64,000 nucleotides of DNA from an uncultured Blautia sp. (GTDB lineage Bacteria; Bacillota; Clostridia; Lachnospirales; Lachnospiraceae): assembly GCF_934424005.1 (NCBI RefSeq), contig NZ_CAKRXI010000006.1, positions 28,865-92,864 on the forward strand. Reading direction: 5' to 3'. Positions 18,325 through 26,391 of this stretch are shown piece after piece; the first letter of the stretch is position 1; each line of letters opens with the position of its first letter. The position numbers and the translations under genes were made by a program. The notes beneath the pieces were generated by a model, which saw only the letters and a program-made list of their open reading frames with translations, ran no database searches and was not told the origin of the DNA.

Positions 18325-18660
18325 TTGTTCCACCAACAGCTATCGATGGAACGCAAAAGGCAACATCAGGCAACAAATGAAACATATATAGAGATTATCC
18401 GAGGGAAAAGTGAATTTTTTGATTATAAACGCAATGATGGTAGTTTGGAAGCACAGAAAGATAGTGTGGATCAAGAGGTTGAGTTGGATGCAAATGGATA
18501 TGGCCTGAGTTTGTTGATGCTGTATCACATAAGGAATACAGATTTTACGTTTGAGTATAGTATGCCAGAAGAAGCATATAAATTGGCTGATGTACGTTCA
18601 AAAACGTACTATAAAACAAAAACAGAATTCAGAAAATACATAGCAGAGCTAAGAAACTGA
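18325..18660 (+). CDS. Uncertain hypothetical protein or gene remnant
   Basis: An open frame of up to 111 codons that I do not recognise. It is hydrophilic, with no membrane segment or signal peptide (for example FEYSMPEEAYKLADVRSKTY near the end). The nominal start is a TTG, with ATG 18346 inside, and neither has a good ribosome binding site. Another frame upstream reads GNTVYVCSTNSYRWNAKGNI and then stops, so the region may be a decayed gene in more than one frame. It lies at the left edge of an AT-rich insert that carries the HEPN-type gene. It may not be expressed. Confidence 0.3.
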   Translation: MFHQQLSMERKRQHQATNETYIEIIRGKSEFFDYKRNDGSLEAQKDSVDQEVELDANGYGLSLLMLYHIRNTDFTFEYSMPEEAYKLADVRSKTYYKTKTEFRKYIAELRN

Positions 18661-18733
18661 GGGACTTCAGTAAGCAATAGGTTAAAATATTCAAGAGCAT
18701 TCATCATGATTCTTAGAACAGGGGAAGATTTTT

Positions 18734-19711
18734 ATGAAGTTATATCATAAGATTTTTAAAAATCATTTAGATTTATCAACATATCTTGATAATCCTGATC
18801 CGCTTATAGAGTATACTGAGGAACTATTGAAGCGTTTGGTTCATGCTCAAAGTATGGATGAACTTCATGAGGCAAAAATATCTATTTTAAAAGATTTTTG
18901 TGAGATCTATAATTATGATATAATTAATGCTGAATTTCCGGAACCTGTAGGATATTTTGGTGATAAAAAAGAGAAAAAGAAATTTATAGAAAAGAAAGTT
19001 TTATTGCAGGATATGGTCCTATATTTGGGGAGTGTATATAAAAAATATCATACGCTGATTTATGAGGAAAAAGGAAGGCTTCCTGAGATTCAATTAAAAA
19101 GTTTGGCAATAGACTATAATGAAATTTATCAAAAAGCAGAGGAAGACTATATAAGTGCTATTATTGATAGAAAGTCTCATGCAATAACAGCCAGCTTTGT
19201 ACTACCTTCTTTGATTGAGAGAGGATTGGCGATGAATCTGCAAAATAGAATGTTATACAAAAGCATATGTAGACTGTTAGATAAAAATAATTTAAAAAGA
19301 GCTCTTGATGACGATGAGGAAAAATATCTTGAAGGTTTTCGTAATAATACATATGGGGTTCGGCTTAATGCAAAGGAAGAACATGTAATGGGGAAAATGT
19401 ACGCCCTTTTCGTAAGGGAGGAGGTATTAGCTGAATCTCTGGAAAATAGGATGGTTTTGACTGGTGTAGGATATGTGAAGAGAGGAAGGATAACCAGAAC
19501 GCTGGGAACATTGCTTAAGACTGATTTTGCGAAAAAAGAAATTTTACCTGAGTATATGGAAATAATGAGAGATATTTTTGGAAAACTTAATATCAGAAAT
19601 TGTATTATGCATGGACTTGGAGAAAATTTTGATTATTTAAATATTGGCTTTGTGGCTATTATGTTTCAGTTGTTATGGGATGTTGTTATGTGTGAAATAT
19701 TTAAAGATTGA
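18734..19711 (+). CDS. Putative HEPN-type protein (C-terminal RNxxxH motif)
   Basis: A 325-residue, mostly helical, soluble protein of no family I can name. Near the C-terminus it has IRNCIMHGLG: arginine 288, asparagine 289 and histidine 293 fit the R-(N/D/H)-x3-H signature of HEPN ribonucleases. It is followed by a long hydrophobic helix (IGFVAIMFQLLWDVVM), as is common in HEPN four-helix folds. The general shape, with a late RN-x3-HG, also recalls DUF4209-like proteins. ATG 18734 has AGGGGAAG upstream. It is the first of three AT-rich genes set between capsule genes. HEPN proteins often act as toxins or phage-defence effectors; that role here is inferred. Confidence 0.6.
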   Translation: MKLYHKIFKNHLDLSTYLDNPDPLIEYTEELLKRLVHAQSMDELHEAKISILKDFCEIYNYDIINAEFPEPVGYFGDKKEKKKFIEKKVLLQDMVLYLGSVYKKYHTLIYEEKGRLPEIQLKSLAIDYNEIYQKAEEDYISAIIDRKSHAITASFVLPSLIERGLAMNLQNRMLYKSICRLLDKNNLKRALDDDEEKYLEGFRNNTYGVRLNAKEEHVMGKMYALFVREEVLAESLENRMVLTGVGYVKRGRITRTLGTLLKTDFAKKEILPEYMEIMRDIFGKLNIRNCIMHGLGENFDYLNIGFVAIMFQLLWDVVMCEIFKD

Positions 19712-19728
19712 GGATATCTATAAATATA

Positions 19729-19757
19729 TTTACTGGTGTTCAGAGAACACCAGTAAA
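19729..19757. repeat. Perfect 13-bp inverted repeat with 3-base loop
   Basis: Arms TTTACTGGTGTTC (19729-19741) and GAACACCAGTAAA (19745-19757) flank AGA. It lies 18 bases after the HEPN-type gene and about 120 before the SH3-domain gene. The 3' side is followed by more A and not T, so it is not a classic plus-strand terminator. An operator or an RNA structure separating expression of the two genes is possible. Confidence 0.6.
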
Positions 19758-19877
19758 AAAATAAGACAATACTTTAATACGGTGAATCACAAAAAGAAAA
19801 GTAATTTAAAAGAACGAATGAAAATAGTAGAATACAAAGCTGGTTATGTTACAATAAAATAAAAGGAGAGAAGGGGA

Positions 19878-20900
19878 ATGAGCGTTTTGAAAAACTTAAT
19901 ATATGCAGATAACATTTCACATATTACGAATATGTTATCTCAGATTGAAACTGCGCACAATATGACATTGGCGCATAAACTTATGGAAATAGAAAACAAT
20001 CCGGCAATCAGTGCAATCCAGGAAGCCATGGGTAGATATGAAGATATTCTAAAACCATTGCATATGCAGGAGGTGAGTGCTGTAGAACGTGCTATGAGGG
20101 ATATTAGACCGTCGGCAGAATATATGAACGATATTATGCATCAGGTGAAAGCATCAACGTCAATTTCTCCGAGGATATCAGAGATGTTGCGAAGTGTAAG
20201 GATTTCTTCAGTTTCTGAAGTATATGAACGATATTCTTCAATTATGGATCCAATACAGGAATCTTTAAAAGGGATTGATATGGAATTGTTAGGGAGTGTT
20301 GCGGATCGGGTTTTGACCATGTCGGAAGATTTGAATCTGGATACAGCTGCGGAGAAAATTACTGCAGAATACTCACGGGTATCTGTGCAGGAGCAGGAAA
20401 AAGAGAGAAAGCCAGAAGAAACAGAGATGAATTCTGAAAGGCAGACTGAAAATACAGCTGAGCTAATGAGTCCGGAGCGAAAAAATATTGATGTAAAAGA
20501 AGTAAGGGCATGGTTAGATACAATTATTGGAATATTGACATTTATTATTACGTTGAGTGCTTCTCAACCTTCAGTATCAAATACTTTTAATCAGACGCTG
20601 CAGGTAAACAACTATTATGTTGTTAATATGGGATATGATGTTTCTGAGTTGAATATGGACAATTTTCGAATTGTGAACTGTGATATTGCGGTGCGATTAA
20701 AGCACAATTGTCATTCAGAGATTGTCGAGCGGTTAGAAGAAGGACAAATTATTAGAATTATAGGAAAATATAAAAAGTGGCGGCAGATTGTTTGGAAAAA
20801 TGAGGAGGATGAGCTTTGTATGGGGTGGATTCAGAATTATAATCTGACAAAATTTAAATTTACGAGGAGTGCCAGAGATATTAAAAAGATAAAAGTTTAA
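19878..20900 (+). CDS. Hypothetical membrane protein with SH3-like C-terminal domain
   Basis: A 340-residue protein of unknown function. Residues 1-165 are helical and amphipathic; residues 170-205 are a charged linker; LDTIIGILTFIITLSAS near residue 220 is a single membrane segment. The C-terminal 65 residues (IAVRLKHNCHSEIVERLEEG, ending at MGWIQNYNL) look like a bacterial SH3 domain. ATG 19878 follows AAAGGAGAGAAGGGG, a strong site. It lies between the HEPN-type gene and a two-helix membrane protein gene, all on the same strand and similarly AT-rich, so a joint role is likely. I cannot say whether the SH3 domain faces in or out. Confidence 0.65.
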   Translation: MSVLKNLIYADNISHITNMLSQIETAHNMTLAHKLMEIENNPAISAIQEAMGRYEDILKPLHMQEVSAVERAMRDIRPSAEYMNDIMHQVKASTSISPRISEMLRSVRISSVSEVYERYSSIMDPIQESLKGIDMELLGSVADRVLTMSEDLNLDTAAEKITAEYSRVSVQEQEKERKPEETEMNSERQTENTAELMSPERKNIDVKEVRAWLDTIIGILTFIITLSASQPSVSNTFNQTLQVNNYYVVNMGYDVSELNMDNFRIVNCDIAVRLKHNCHSEIVERLEEGQIIRIIGKYKKWRQIVWKNEEDELCMGWIQNYNLTKFKFTRSARDIKKIKV

Positions 20901-20977
20901 GATAAGATAGAAGAGTTTGTTGGGCTGTATAAGACTTATTTGATTTGAGAATGAGATGATGAGGAGAAGGGAAGGGT

Positions 20978-21628
20978 ATGGTATTTCACAGAAAAAAAGA
21001 GAAAAATCCAATGAAAGAGATTTACCAGAAATGGGAGGAGGACTGGTTATCTGCTGAAACAGATAAAGAAAAAGCGAAGAAAGAAGCATTCTTTCTTTTG
21101 TTTGAATATGATTATAAATATAGTTGTAGGATGGCAAAGGAGAATGAACGGAAGAATTTTGGACTGAAATTTTTATGTGTTCTTCCTTTTTTGATCGTAA
21201 CGGTTTTATATTTGGCAGGTGTGATTGCTTATAATTGGAATGTTTGGATTCAAGTTCACAGAGATCTCGGAAAATTTTTCCAAGATAACAATTGGAATTT
21301 TTCTATATATGGAACAGTATTTTATGTAGTGGCAGTTTTGTTGACACATATAGCTTCTAAATGGATTGATGTAAAGCAGTATCAGAAAACCTGGTGCAGG
21401 CATTCAGAACACAAATATGCAGTAGAAATGGAATTATTTAAATACATATATCGTATGGATGATTACCATCATAGTGACAGAAAACAGAAGTTTATACGAA
21501 ATATTATGAAAATATGGGATGAAAATCAGAAAAGATTTATTGAAAATATGAAAAATGAAAAAGACATGGGAATGGGGGAGCTATTGAAACATATAAAAGG
21601 GGAAGAAGTTAAGGGGAAAATCTCTTGA
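20978..21628 (+). CDS. Two-helix membrane protein resembling SLATT/DUF4231 proteins
   Basis: A 216-residue protein with a helical N-terminus (residues 1-65), membrane segments near LKFLCVLPFLIVTVLYLAGV and FSIYGTVFYVVAVLLTHIAS, then a charged cytosolic helix with KQYQKTWCRHSEHKYAVEME. Two membrane helices followed by a Q-x-x-W...E helix is the layout of SLATT and DUF4231 proteins, which are proposed pore-forming effectors of defence systems. The assignment rests on layout and not on a firm motif. ATG 20978 follows GAGGAGAAGGGAAGGG. It is the last gene of the AT-rich insert, and its end overlaps the promoter of the next gene. Confidence 0.55.
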   Translation: MVFHRKKEKNPMKEIYQKWEEDWLSAETDKEKAKKEAFFLLFEYDYKYSCRMAKENERKNFGLKFLCVLPFLIVTVLYLAGVIAYNWNVWIQVHRDLGKFFQDNNWNFSIYGTVFYVVAVLLTHIASKWIDVKQYQKTWCRHSEHKYAVEMELFKYIYRMDDYHHSDRKQKFIRNIMKIWDENQKRFIENMKNEKDMGMGELLKHIKGEEVKGKIS

Positions 21629-21653
21629 CTTCTGTTCTTTTATTTAATACTAT
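21625..21653 (+). promoter_or_regulatory. Sigma-A-type promoter for the fucose-activation gene
   Basis: TTGACT (21625-21630), a 17-base spacer, then TACTAT (21648-21653). The -35 overlaps the end of the upstream membrane-protein gene. It lies 85 bases before the ATG at 21739 and suggests that the fucose gene is transcribed independently of the insert before it. Confidence 0.7.
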
Positions 21654-21738
21654 TTGAATAGTTTATACTTATGAACAAAAATTTTGTATTTTATACAGCA
21701 TAATTTGGATTATGTGTGATGGATATGGAAGGAGAACT

Positions 21739-24684
21739 ATGAGCAATTTATATTCATTATTTCTGTCTCAGGCTTATCAGGATTGTTGGGATGACTATAA
21801 TCGATCATTAAAACTTCGAAATTTTCCAAAGTGGGATTATGTGATTTTGACAGCGTCTAATGAGCAGCAGGCAGAGGAATTTCGTAAACAGATAGAGGAA
21901 AGAAAGAAGTTTCTTCCGACAGGGACGAAATTTGCAGCCATCCCGGATCGTGGAGGAAAGCGTGTTGGTTCTGGTGGAGCTACACTGGAAGTATTGAAAT
22001 ATCTTCATGAAAAAGAAGGAATTTTTGAGGGACTTCGTGTACTGGTTATCCATTCTGGAGGTGACAGTAAACGTGTACCGCAGTATTCCGCTTTAGGTAA
22101 ACTTTTTTCACCGGTACCTCATGAATTACCGAATGGACGTAATTCTACATTGTTTGATGAATTCATGATCAGTATGAGCTCTGTTCCGTCACGTATTCGT
22201 GAGGGAATGGTTTTGTTGTCGGGAGATGTGCTTCTGCTGTTCAATCCGTTGCAGATTGATTATAACAATGTTGGAGCTGCTGCGATATCTTTTAAAGAAC
22301 ACGTAGAGACCGGAAAGAATCATGGGGTCTATTTAAATGGTGCAGATGGAAATGTAAAATGTTGTCTTCAGAAGAAATCTGTGGAAGTTCTTCGTGAAGT
22401 CGGAGCAGTCAATGAGTCAGACTGTGTAGATATTGATACAGGTGCACTTATTTTCAGTACAGATATGATGAATTCATTATATTCCCTGATTGCGATAGAG
22501 GAAGACTATGACAGACATGTGAATGAAAAGACTCGTTTGTCTCTTTATGCGGATTTTCTGTATCCTCTGGCAGAGGATTCTACTTTGGAAGCTTTTTATC
22601 AGGAAAAGCCGGAAGGGGAATTTTGTGAAGAACTGACAGAAGCAAGGAAACGTGTTTGGGATGTATTGCGTCCTTATCGAATGAAACTTCTGCGTCTTGC
22701 TCCGGCAAAGTTTATTCATTTTGGAACGACCAGGGAGATTCTGGAACTGATGAGTGGTGGTGTCGATCAATATCAGGACCTGGGATGGGGGCGTCTGGTA
22801 GGAAGCAGTATTCGTAATCATAATGCAGCTGGTTATAACAGTGTATTAAGTACAAAAGCTTCTGTCGGAGAAGACTGTTATCTGGAGGTTTCTTATGTGC
22901 ACGGAAATTCGAAAGTTGGATCACATTGTGTGCTTTCCTATATAGATATTCAGGACCGTATAATTCCGGATAATGTTGTACTGCATGGATTGAAACAGAG
23001 GGATGGTAAATTTATTGTACGTATCTTTGGAGTAAATGATAATCCGAAGGAGAACCAGCTGTTCGGCAGAAATCTGGATGAACTGGAAAAGAAATTTGAC
23101 ATAAAATTGTGGGATGATCAGACAACTCATACTTTATGGTCAGCAAACCTGTATGCAGAAGCGGATACGATTCAGGATGCAGTAGATGCGTCTCTGGAAT
23201 TGTATGCATTTGTGACAGAGGAAAAAGTGTTTGACAGGAATTTATGGAATGCCGTTTCACATAAATCTCTTTGCGCTGGATTTAATGATGCAGATCCGGA
23301 TGCGATCATTGCCTGGAACCGCCGTATGGCAGATCTGGTGGCAATGGATGAGGTTACGAAGGCGATTCATAATCAGACACCGGTCGGAGAATTGAGAAAA
23401 ATGCATTCTTTAACTAAGATTCAAAAAGAATGGCTGCGAAAACGACTGAAGAAGGCTGATTTTAGTGAGAAAATGCGCTTGCATTATTACCTTGGTGTGC
23501 TTCTGGATGATGAAAATGAAGTGCAGGAGTGTTTCCGGACGATTCAGTCAGAAGTACTGAAATCTACGATAAGGCACTTATCTTACAACGAGAATGCGAG
23601 AATTGTTACAGATCATCATACTGTTAAGCTGCCTCTTCGTGTCAACTGGGGCGGAGGTTGGAGTGATACTCCTCCGTATTGTAATGAAAATGGCGGTACG
23701 GTATTGAATATGGCAATTCTTTTGAATGGAGAGAAGCCGGTAGAAGTAACGCTGGAAAAGATTGATGAACTGAAGATTGTTTTTGACAGCAGGGATATGG
23801 ATGTTCATGGCGAGTTTGATACGATTGAGCCTTTACAGGAAACAGGAGATCCGTTTGATTCGTTTGCACTGCAGAAAGCATGCCTGTTGGCTTGCGGGAT
23901 CATTCCGAAGGAAGGACATGAGTTATCTGAAATCTTGAAACGTCTTGGTGGTGGATTTGTGATGCATTCAGAAGTGACGAATGTTCCGAAGGGCTCTGGA
24001 CTTGGCACCTCATCTATTCTTTCTGCTGCCTGTGTAAAAGCTGTGTTCGAGTTTATGGGAATTGAGTACACAGAAGAAGATTTGTATTCTCATGTATTGG
24101 CAATGGAACAGATTATGTCCACAGGTGGTGGCTGGCAGGATCAGGTCGGCGGTATCACACCGGGGCTGAAGTATATTACTTCCATGCCGGGAGTGGAACA
24201 GCAGATCAAAGTAACACATGTAGAGATTCCGGAAGAGACAAAGAGTGAACTGGATGAAAGATTTGTACTGATTTACACTGGTCAGAGACGACTTGCAAGA
24301 AATCTTCTCAGAGATGTAGTTGGCCGTTATGTGGGAAATGAACCGGACAGTCTGTTTGCATTGGAAGAGATTCAGAAGACGGCTGCATTGATGCGTTTTG
24401 AACTGGAGCGTGGTAATGTGGATGGATTTGCAAAGTTGCTGGATTATCACTGGGAACTGAGTAAGAAAGTGGATGCCGGAAGCAGTAATACACTGATTGA
24501 GCAGATTTTCAGCAGTATTGAAGATCTGATTGATGGAAAGCTGGTCTGCGGTGCCGGCGGCGGTGGTTTTCTGCAGGTGATTTTGAAGAAAGGTGTTACG
24601 AAAAAGGAAGTAGAAGAACACTTGAATAAAGTGTTTATGGACAGTCTTGTCGGAGTTGCAGATTGTAAACTTGTGTGGAAATAG
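21739..24684 (+). CDS. Bifunctional fucokinase / fucose-1-phosphate guanylyltransferase-like protein
   Basis: A large enzyme of about 981 residues expected to salvage free L-fucose: the C-terminal GHMP kinase makes fucose-1-phosphate and the N-terminal domain makes GDP-fucose. The N-terminal half shows PDRGGKRVGSGGATLEVLKY and VIHSGGDSKRVPQYSALGKL. The kinase half shows PLRVNWGGGWSDTPPYC and the ATP loop VPKGSGLGTSSILSAAC, then GGGWQDQVGGITPG. ATG 21739 has AAGGAG 7 bases upstream; the in-frame GTG at 21712 is poorer. The family includes the Fkp of Bacteroides and the FKGP of plants. Specificity for fucose over related sugars is inferred. It would supply the donor for a fucosylated capsule. 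Confidence 0.85.
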   Translation: MSNLYSLFLSQAYQDCWDDYNRSLKLRNFPKWDYVILTASNEQQAEEFRKQIEERKKFLPTGTKFAAIPDRGGKRVGSGGATLEVLKYLHEKEGIFEGLRVLVIHSGGDSKRVPQYSALGKLFSPVPHELPNGRNSTLFDEFMISMSSVPSRIREGMVLLSGDVLLLFNPLQIDYNNVGAAAISFKEHVETGKNHGVYLNGADGNVKCCLQKKSVEVLREVGAVNESDCVDIDTGALIFSTDMMNSLYSLIAIEEDYDRHVNEKTRLSLYADFLYPLAEDSTLEAFYQEKPEGEFCEELTEARKRVWDVLRPYRMKLLRLAPAKFIHFGTTREILELMSGGVDQYQDLGWGRLVGSSIRNHNAAGYNSVLSTKASVGEDCYLEVSYVHGNSKVGSHCVLSYIDIQDRIIPDNVVLHGLKQRDGKFIVRIFGVNDNPKENQLFGRNLDELEKKFDIKLWDDQTTHTLWSANLYAEADTIQDAVDASLELYAFVTEEKVFDRNLWNAVSHKSLCAGFNDADPDAIIAWNRRMADLVAMDEVTKAIHNQTPVGELRKMHSLTKIQKEWLRKRLKKADFSEKMRLHYYLGVLLDDENEVQECFRTIQSEVLKSTIRHLSYNENARIVTDHHTVKLPLRVNWGGGWSDTPPYCNENGGTVLNMAILLNGEKPVEVTLEKIDELKIVFDSRDMDVHGEFDTIEPLQETGDPFDSFALQKACLLACGIIPKEGHELSEILKRLGGGFVMHSEVTNVPKGSGLGTSSILSAACVKAVFEFMGIEYTEEDLYSHVLAMEQIMSTGGGWQDQVGGITPGLKYITSMPGVEQQIKVTHVEIPEETKSELDERFVLIYTGQRRLARNLLRDVVGRYVGNEPDSLFALEEIQKTAALMRFELERGNVDGFAKLLDYHWELSKKVDAGSSNTLIEQIFSSIEDLIDGKLVCGAGGGGFLQVILKKGVTKKEVEEHLNKVFMDSLVGVADCKLVWK

Positions 24685-24705
24685 TGAAAAAAATTTATAT
24701 ACACG

Positions 24706-24734
24706 CTGACACATAAGAAAAAATATGCTATAAT
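24706..24734 (+). promoter_or_regulatory. Sigma-A promoter for the capsule regulatory genes
   Basis: CTGACA (24706-24711), a 17-base spacer, and TATAAT (24729-24734), 58 bases before the chain-length gene start at 24793. It should drive the CpsC-CpsD-LCP group separately from the capsule assembly genes upstream. Confidence 0.75.
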
Positions 24735-24792
24735 ATAACAGAATTTGTCGAATAGGGAAAATCTATTCGAGATCTTTACGAGAGGAGTAAAT

Positions 24793-25557
24793 ATGGAAAG
24801 AAGAGAGAAGAACTTTCAGTCCGGAGGTTCTGCGCCTGTTCAGGAAACAGTGGTATCCGTGAATCGACCGGCAGTACAGCCGCAGGATGATGTGATCAAT
24901 CTGCAGGAACTGTTTTGGCTAATGGTCGATAAGTGGAAGGTGATCTTTTTGGCGATGCTCATTGGAGCGGTTTTGATGGGACTTTATCATACGTTTCTGA
25001 TGCAGCCGGCTTATCAGGCAGATGCATCGATTTTTATCACCAGTAATGAATCCGTGATTTCTGTATCAGATCTGCAGATCAGTTCAGAACTGACAGAAGA
25101 CTATGCGAAGATTATTAAGAGCCGTAATGTCTTAAAACAGGTTATTAAGGATCTGGACCTGGATCTGGATTATAAACAGCTATCTAAACTGGTGAATGTC
25201 AGTAATCCACAGGATTCGCATATCATTCAGATCAGTGTGACATGTGGTGATATTGAGTTATGCAGAGATATTGCGAATTCACTGATGAATATTGGTATTG
25301 ATCGAATCTATCAGGTGATCGGAAGCAGTGAACCGACAGTAATTGATTATTCTGAAGCAGAAGCTGTTGAAGAGGTGACACGTGGACTGAGTAAGGATGT
25401 TATGATGGGTGCACTTGGAGGTATCGTGCTCGCGTGTGGCCTGATTCTTGTGAAGTTCCTGACAGATACGACTCTGAAGACAGATGAGGATGTTCGTAAG
25501 AATCTGCATATGCCGGTTCTTGCTGTTGTACCGTATTATGAAGAGATGAAGGAGTAA
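24793..25557 (+). CDS. Capsule chain-length regulator, CpsC/YveK-like (Wzz family)
   Basis: A membrane protein of about 254 residues that activates the adjacent tyrosine kinase and helps set polysaccharide chain length. Two membrane segments frame an external loop: VIFLAMLIGAVLMGLYHTF near residue 55 and MMGALGGIVLACGLILVKFL near residue 215. The loop has the usual YQADASIFIT. The short cytosolic tail (DTTLKTDEDVRKNLHMPVLA) is the kinase-activating region in Firmicutes. ATG 24793 with AGAGGAG is preferred over TTG 24745. It is three bases from the kinase gene. No CpsB-type tyrosine phosphatase gene is seen nearby. Confidence 0.9.
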   Translation: MERREKNFQSGGSAPVQETVVSVNRPAVQPQDDVINLQELFWLMVDKWKVIFLAMLIGAVLMGLYHTFLMQPAYQADASIFITSNESVISVSDLQISSELTEDYAKIIKSRNVLKQVIKDLDLDLDYKQLSKLVNVSNPQDSHIIQISVTCGDIELCRDIANSLMNIGIDRIYQVIGSSEPTVIDYSEAEAVEEVTRGLSKDVMMGALGGIVLACGLILVKFLTDTTLKTDEDVRKNLHMPVLAVVPYYEEMKE

Positions 25558-25560
25558 GAG

Positions 25561-26391
25561 ATGGACAGAGATGATAGAATGAGTGAACTGTTTGATGATC
25601 TGCTCCGTGAGAATCGTCCGATGGGACAGCAGAAGGAGATTATCAAGCCTAAAATCAGTAAGGTACCTTTTGGTGTGAATGAAGCAATCAATGTTCTCAG
25701 AGGTAATGTGCAGCTGAGTGGTAATAATATCAAGGCTGTTGCAGTTACCAGTTCGCTGGCGCATGAAGGTAAGTCTTCTATAGCGTTCCGTCTGGCTAAG
25801 AGCCTGGCGAGTCTTGAGAAGAGAGTGCTTTATCTGGATGGAGATATCCGAAATTCTACGACACAGGTGCGATATGATATTCTGGGAGATAAAGAAGGTC
25901 TCAGTGAGTATCTTTGTGGAGAAGCCTCTAAGGAGAAGATTATTTATCACACAGATGACCCGTGGATGGATATGATCTTTACGGGAGCGAAAGCTCCGAA
26001 TCCGAGTGCACTTGTTTCTGGACCATTGTTTCAGGAGTTGATGCAGTTTGTAAAGAGTGTTTATGATTATGTCATTGTAGATACACCGCCGTTGAATCTG
26101 GTAATTGACGGACTTTTGATAGCAAAGCAGTGTGATGGTACAGTTCTGGTTGTAGAGAGCGGTCTTACCGAACGTGCACAGGCTGAGAAAGCACGACGTC
26201 AGATGGAATATGCCGGAATCAATATTCTGGGAGCTGTTGTAAATAAGGTGAAACTTACCGAAAGACGTTACGGCTATGGATATGGTTACGGCTATGGATA
26301 TGGCTATGGATATGGTGAAAAGGATCAGTCCGGCCATAAGGATAAAAAGTCTTCAGACAGGAAAAAGAAAAATGGAAAGTCAAAGAAGTAG
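25561..26391 (+). CDS. BY-type tyrosine kinase (CpsD/YwqD-like) with a Tyr-Gly repeat tail
   Basis: A cytosolic bacterial tyrosine kinase (276 residues) controlling capsule export through autophosphorylation. Walker A is SSLAHEGKSSIAFRLAKSL; Walker A' is VLYLDGDIR; Walker B is YVIVDTPPL. The C-terminal tyrosine cluster is unusual: eight successive Tyr-Gly pairs at about residues 237-252 (26269-26316), encoded by near-identical six-base units, then a Lys-rich tail. Phosphorylation of this cluster is how the family is regulated. It overlaps the LCP gene by 20 bases and follows the CpsC-like activator. Confidence 0.92.
   Translation: MDRDDRMSELFDDLLRENRPMGQQKEIIKPKISKVPFGVNEAINVLRGNVQLSGNNIKAVAVTSSLAHEGKSSIAFRLAKSLASLEKRVLYLDGDIRNSTTQVRYDILGDKEGLSEYLCGEASKEKIIYHTDDPWMDMIFTGAKAPNPSALVSGPLFQELMQFVKSVYDYVIVDTPPLNLVIDGLLIAKQCDGTVLVVESGLTERAQAEKARRQMEYAGINILGAVVNKVKLTERRYGYGYGYGYGYGYGYGEKDQSGHKDKKSSDRKKKNGKSKK
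26269..26316 (+). repeat. Tandem hexamer repeat coding for (Tyr-Gly)8
   Basis: Eight in-frame copies of a TAYGGN-type hexamer within the tyrosine kinase gene. Copies differ only at third positions (TATGGA, TATGGT, TATGGC, TACGGC). Gain or loss of a unit would keep the frame and change the number of phosphorylatable tyrosines. Confidence 0.9.

Noticed and set aside
19644..19862. A 72-codon frame between the HEPN-type and SH3-domain genes
   Set aside because: It overlaps the end of the HEPN-type gene, crosses the 13-bp inverted repeat, has no ribosome binding site and shows no domain-like sequence.
25279..26337. A 352-codon minus-strand frame opposite the capsule kinase genes
   Set aside because: It is antisense to two well-supported genes; its Ile/Thr/Val repeat is just the complement of the Tyr-Gly hexamers.
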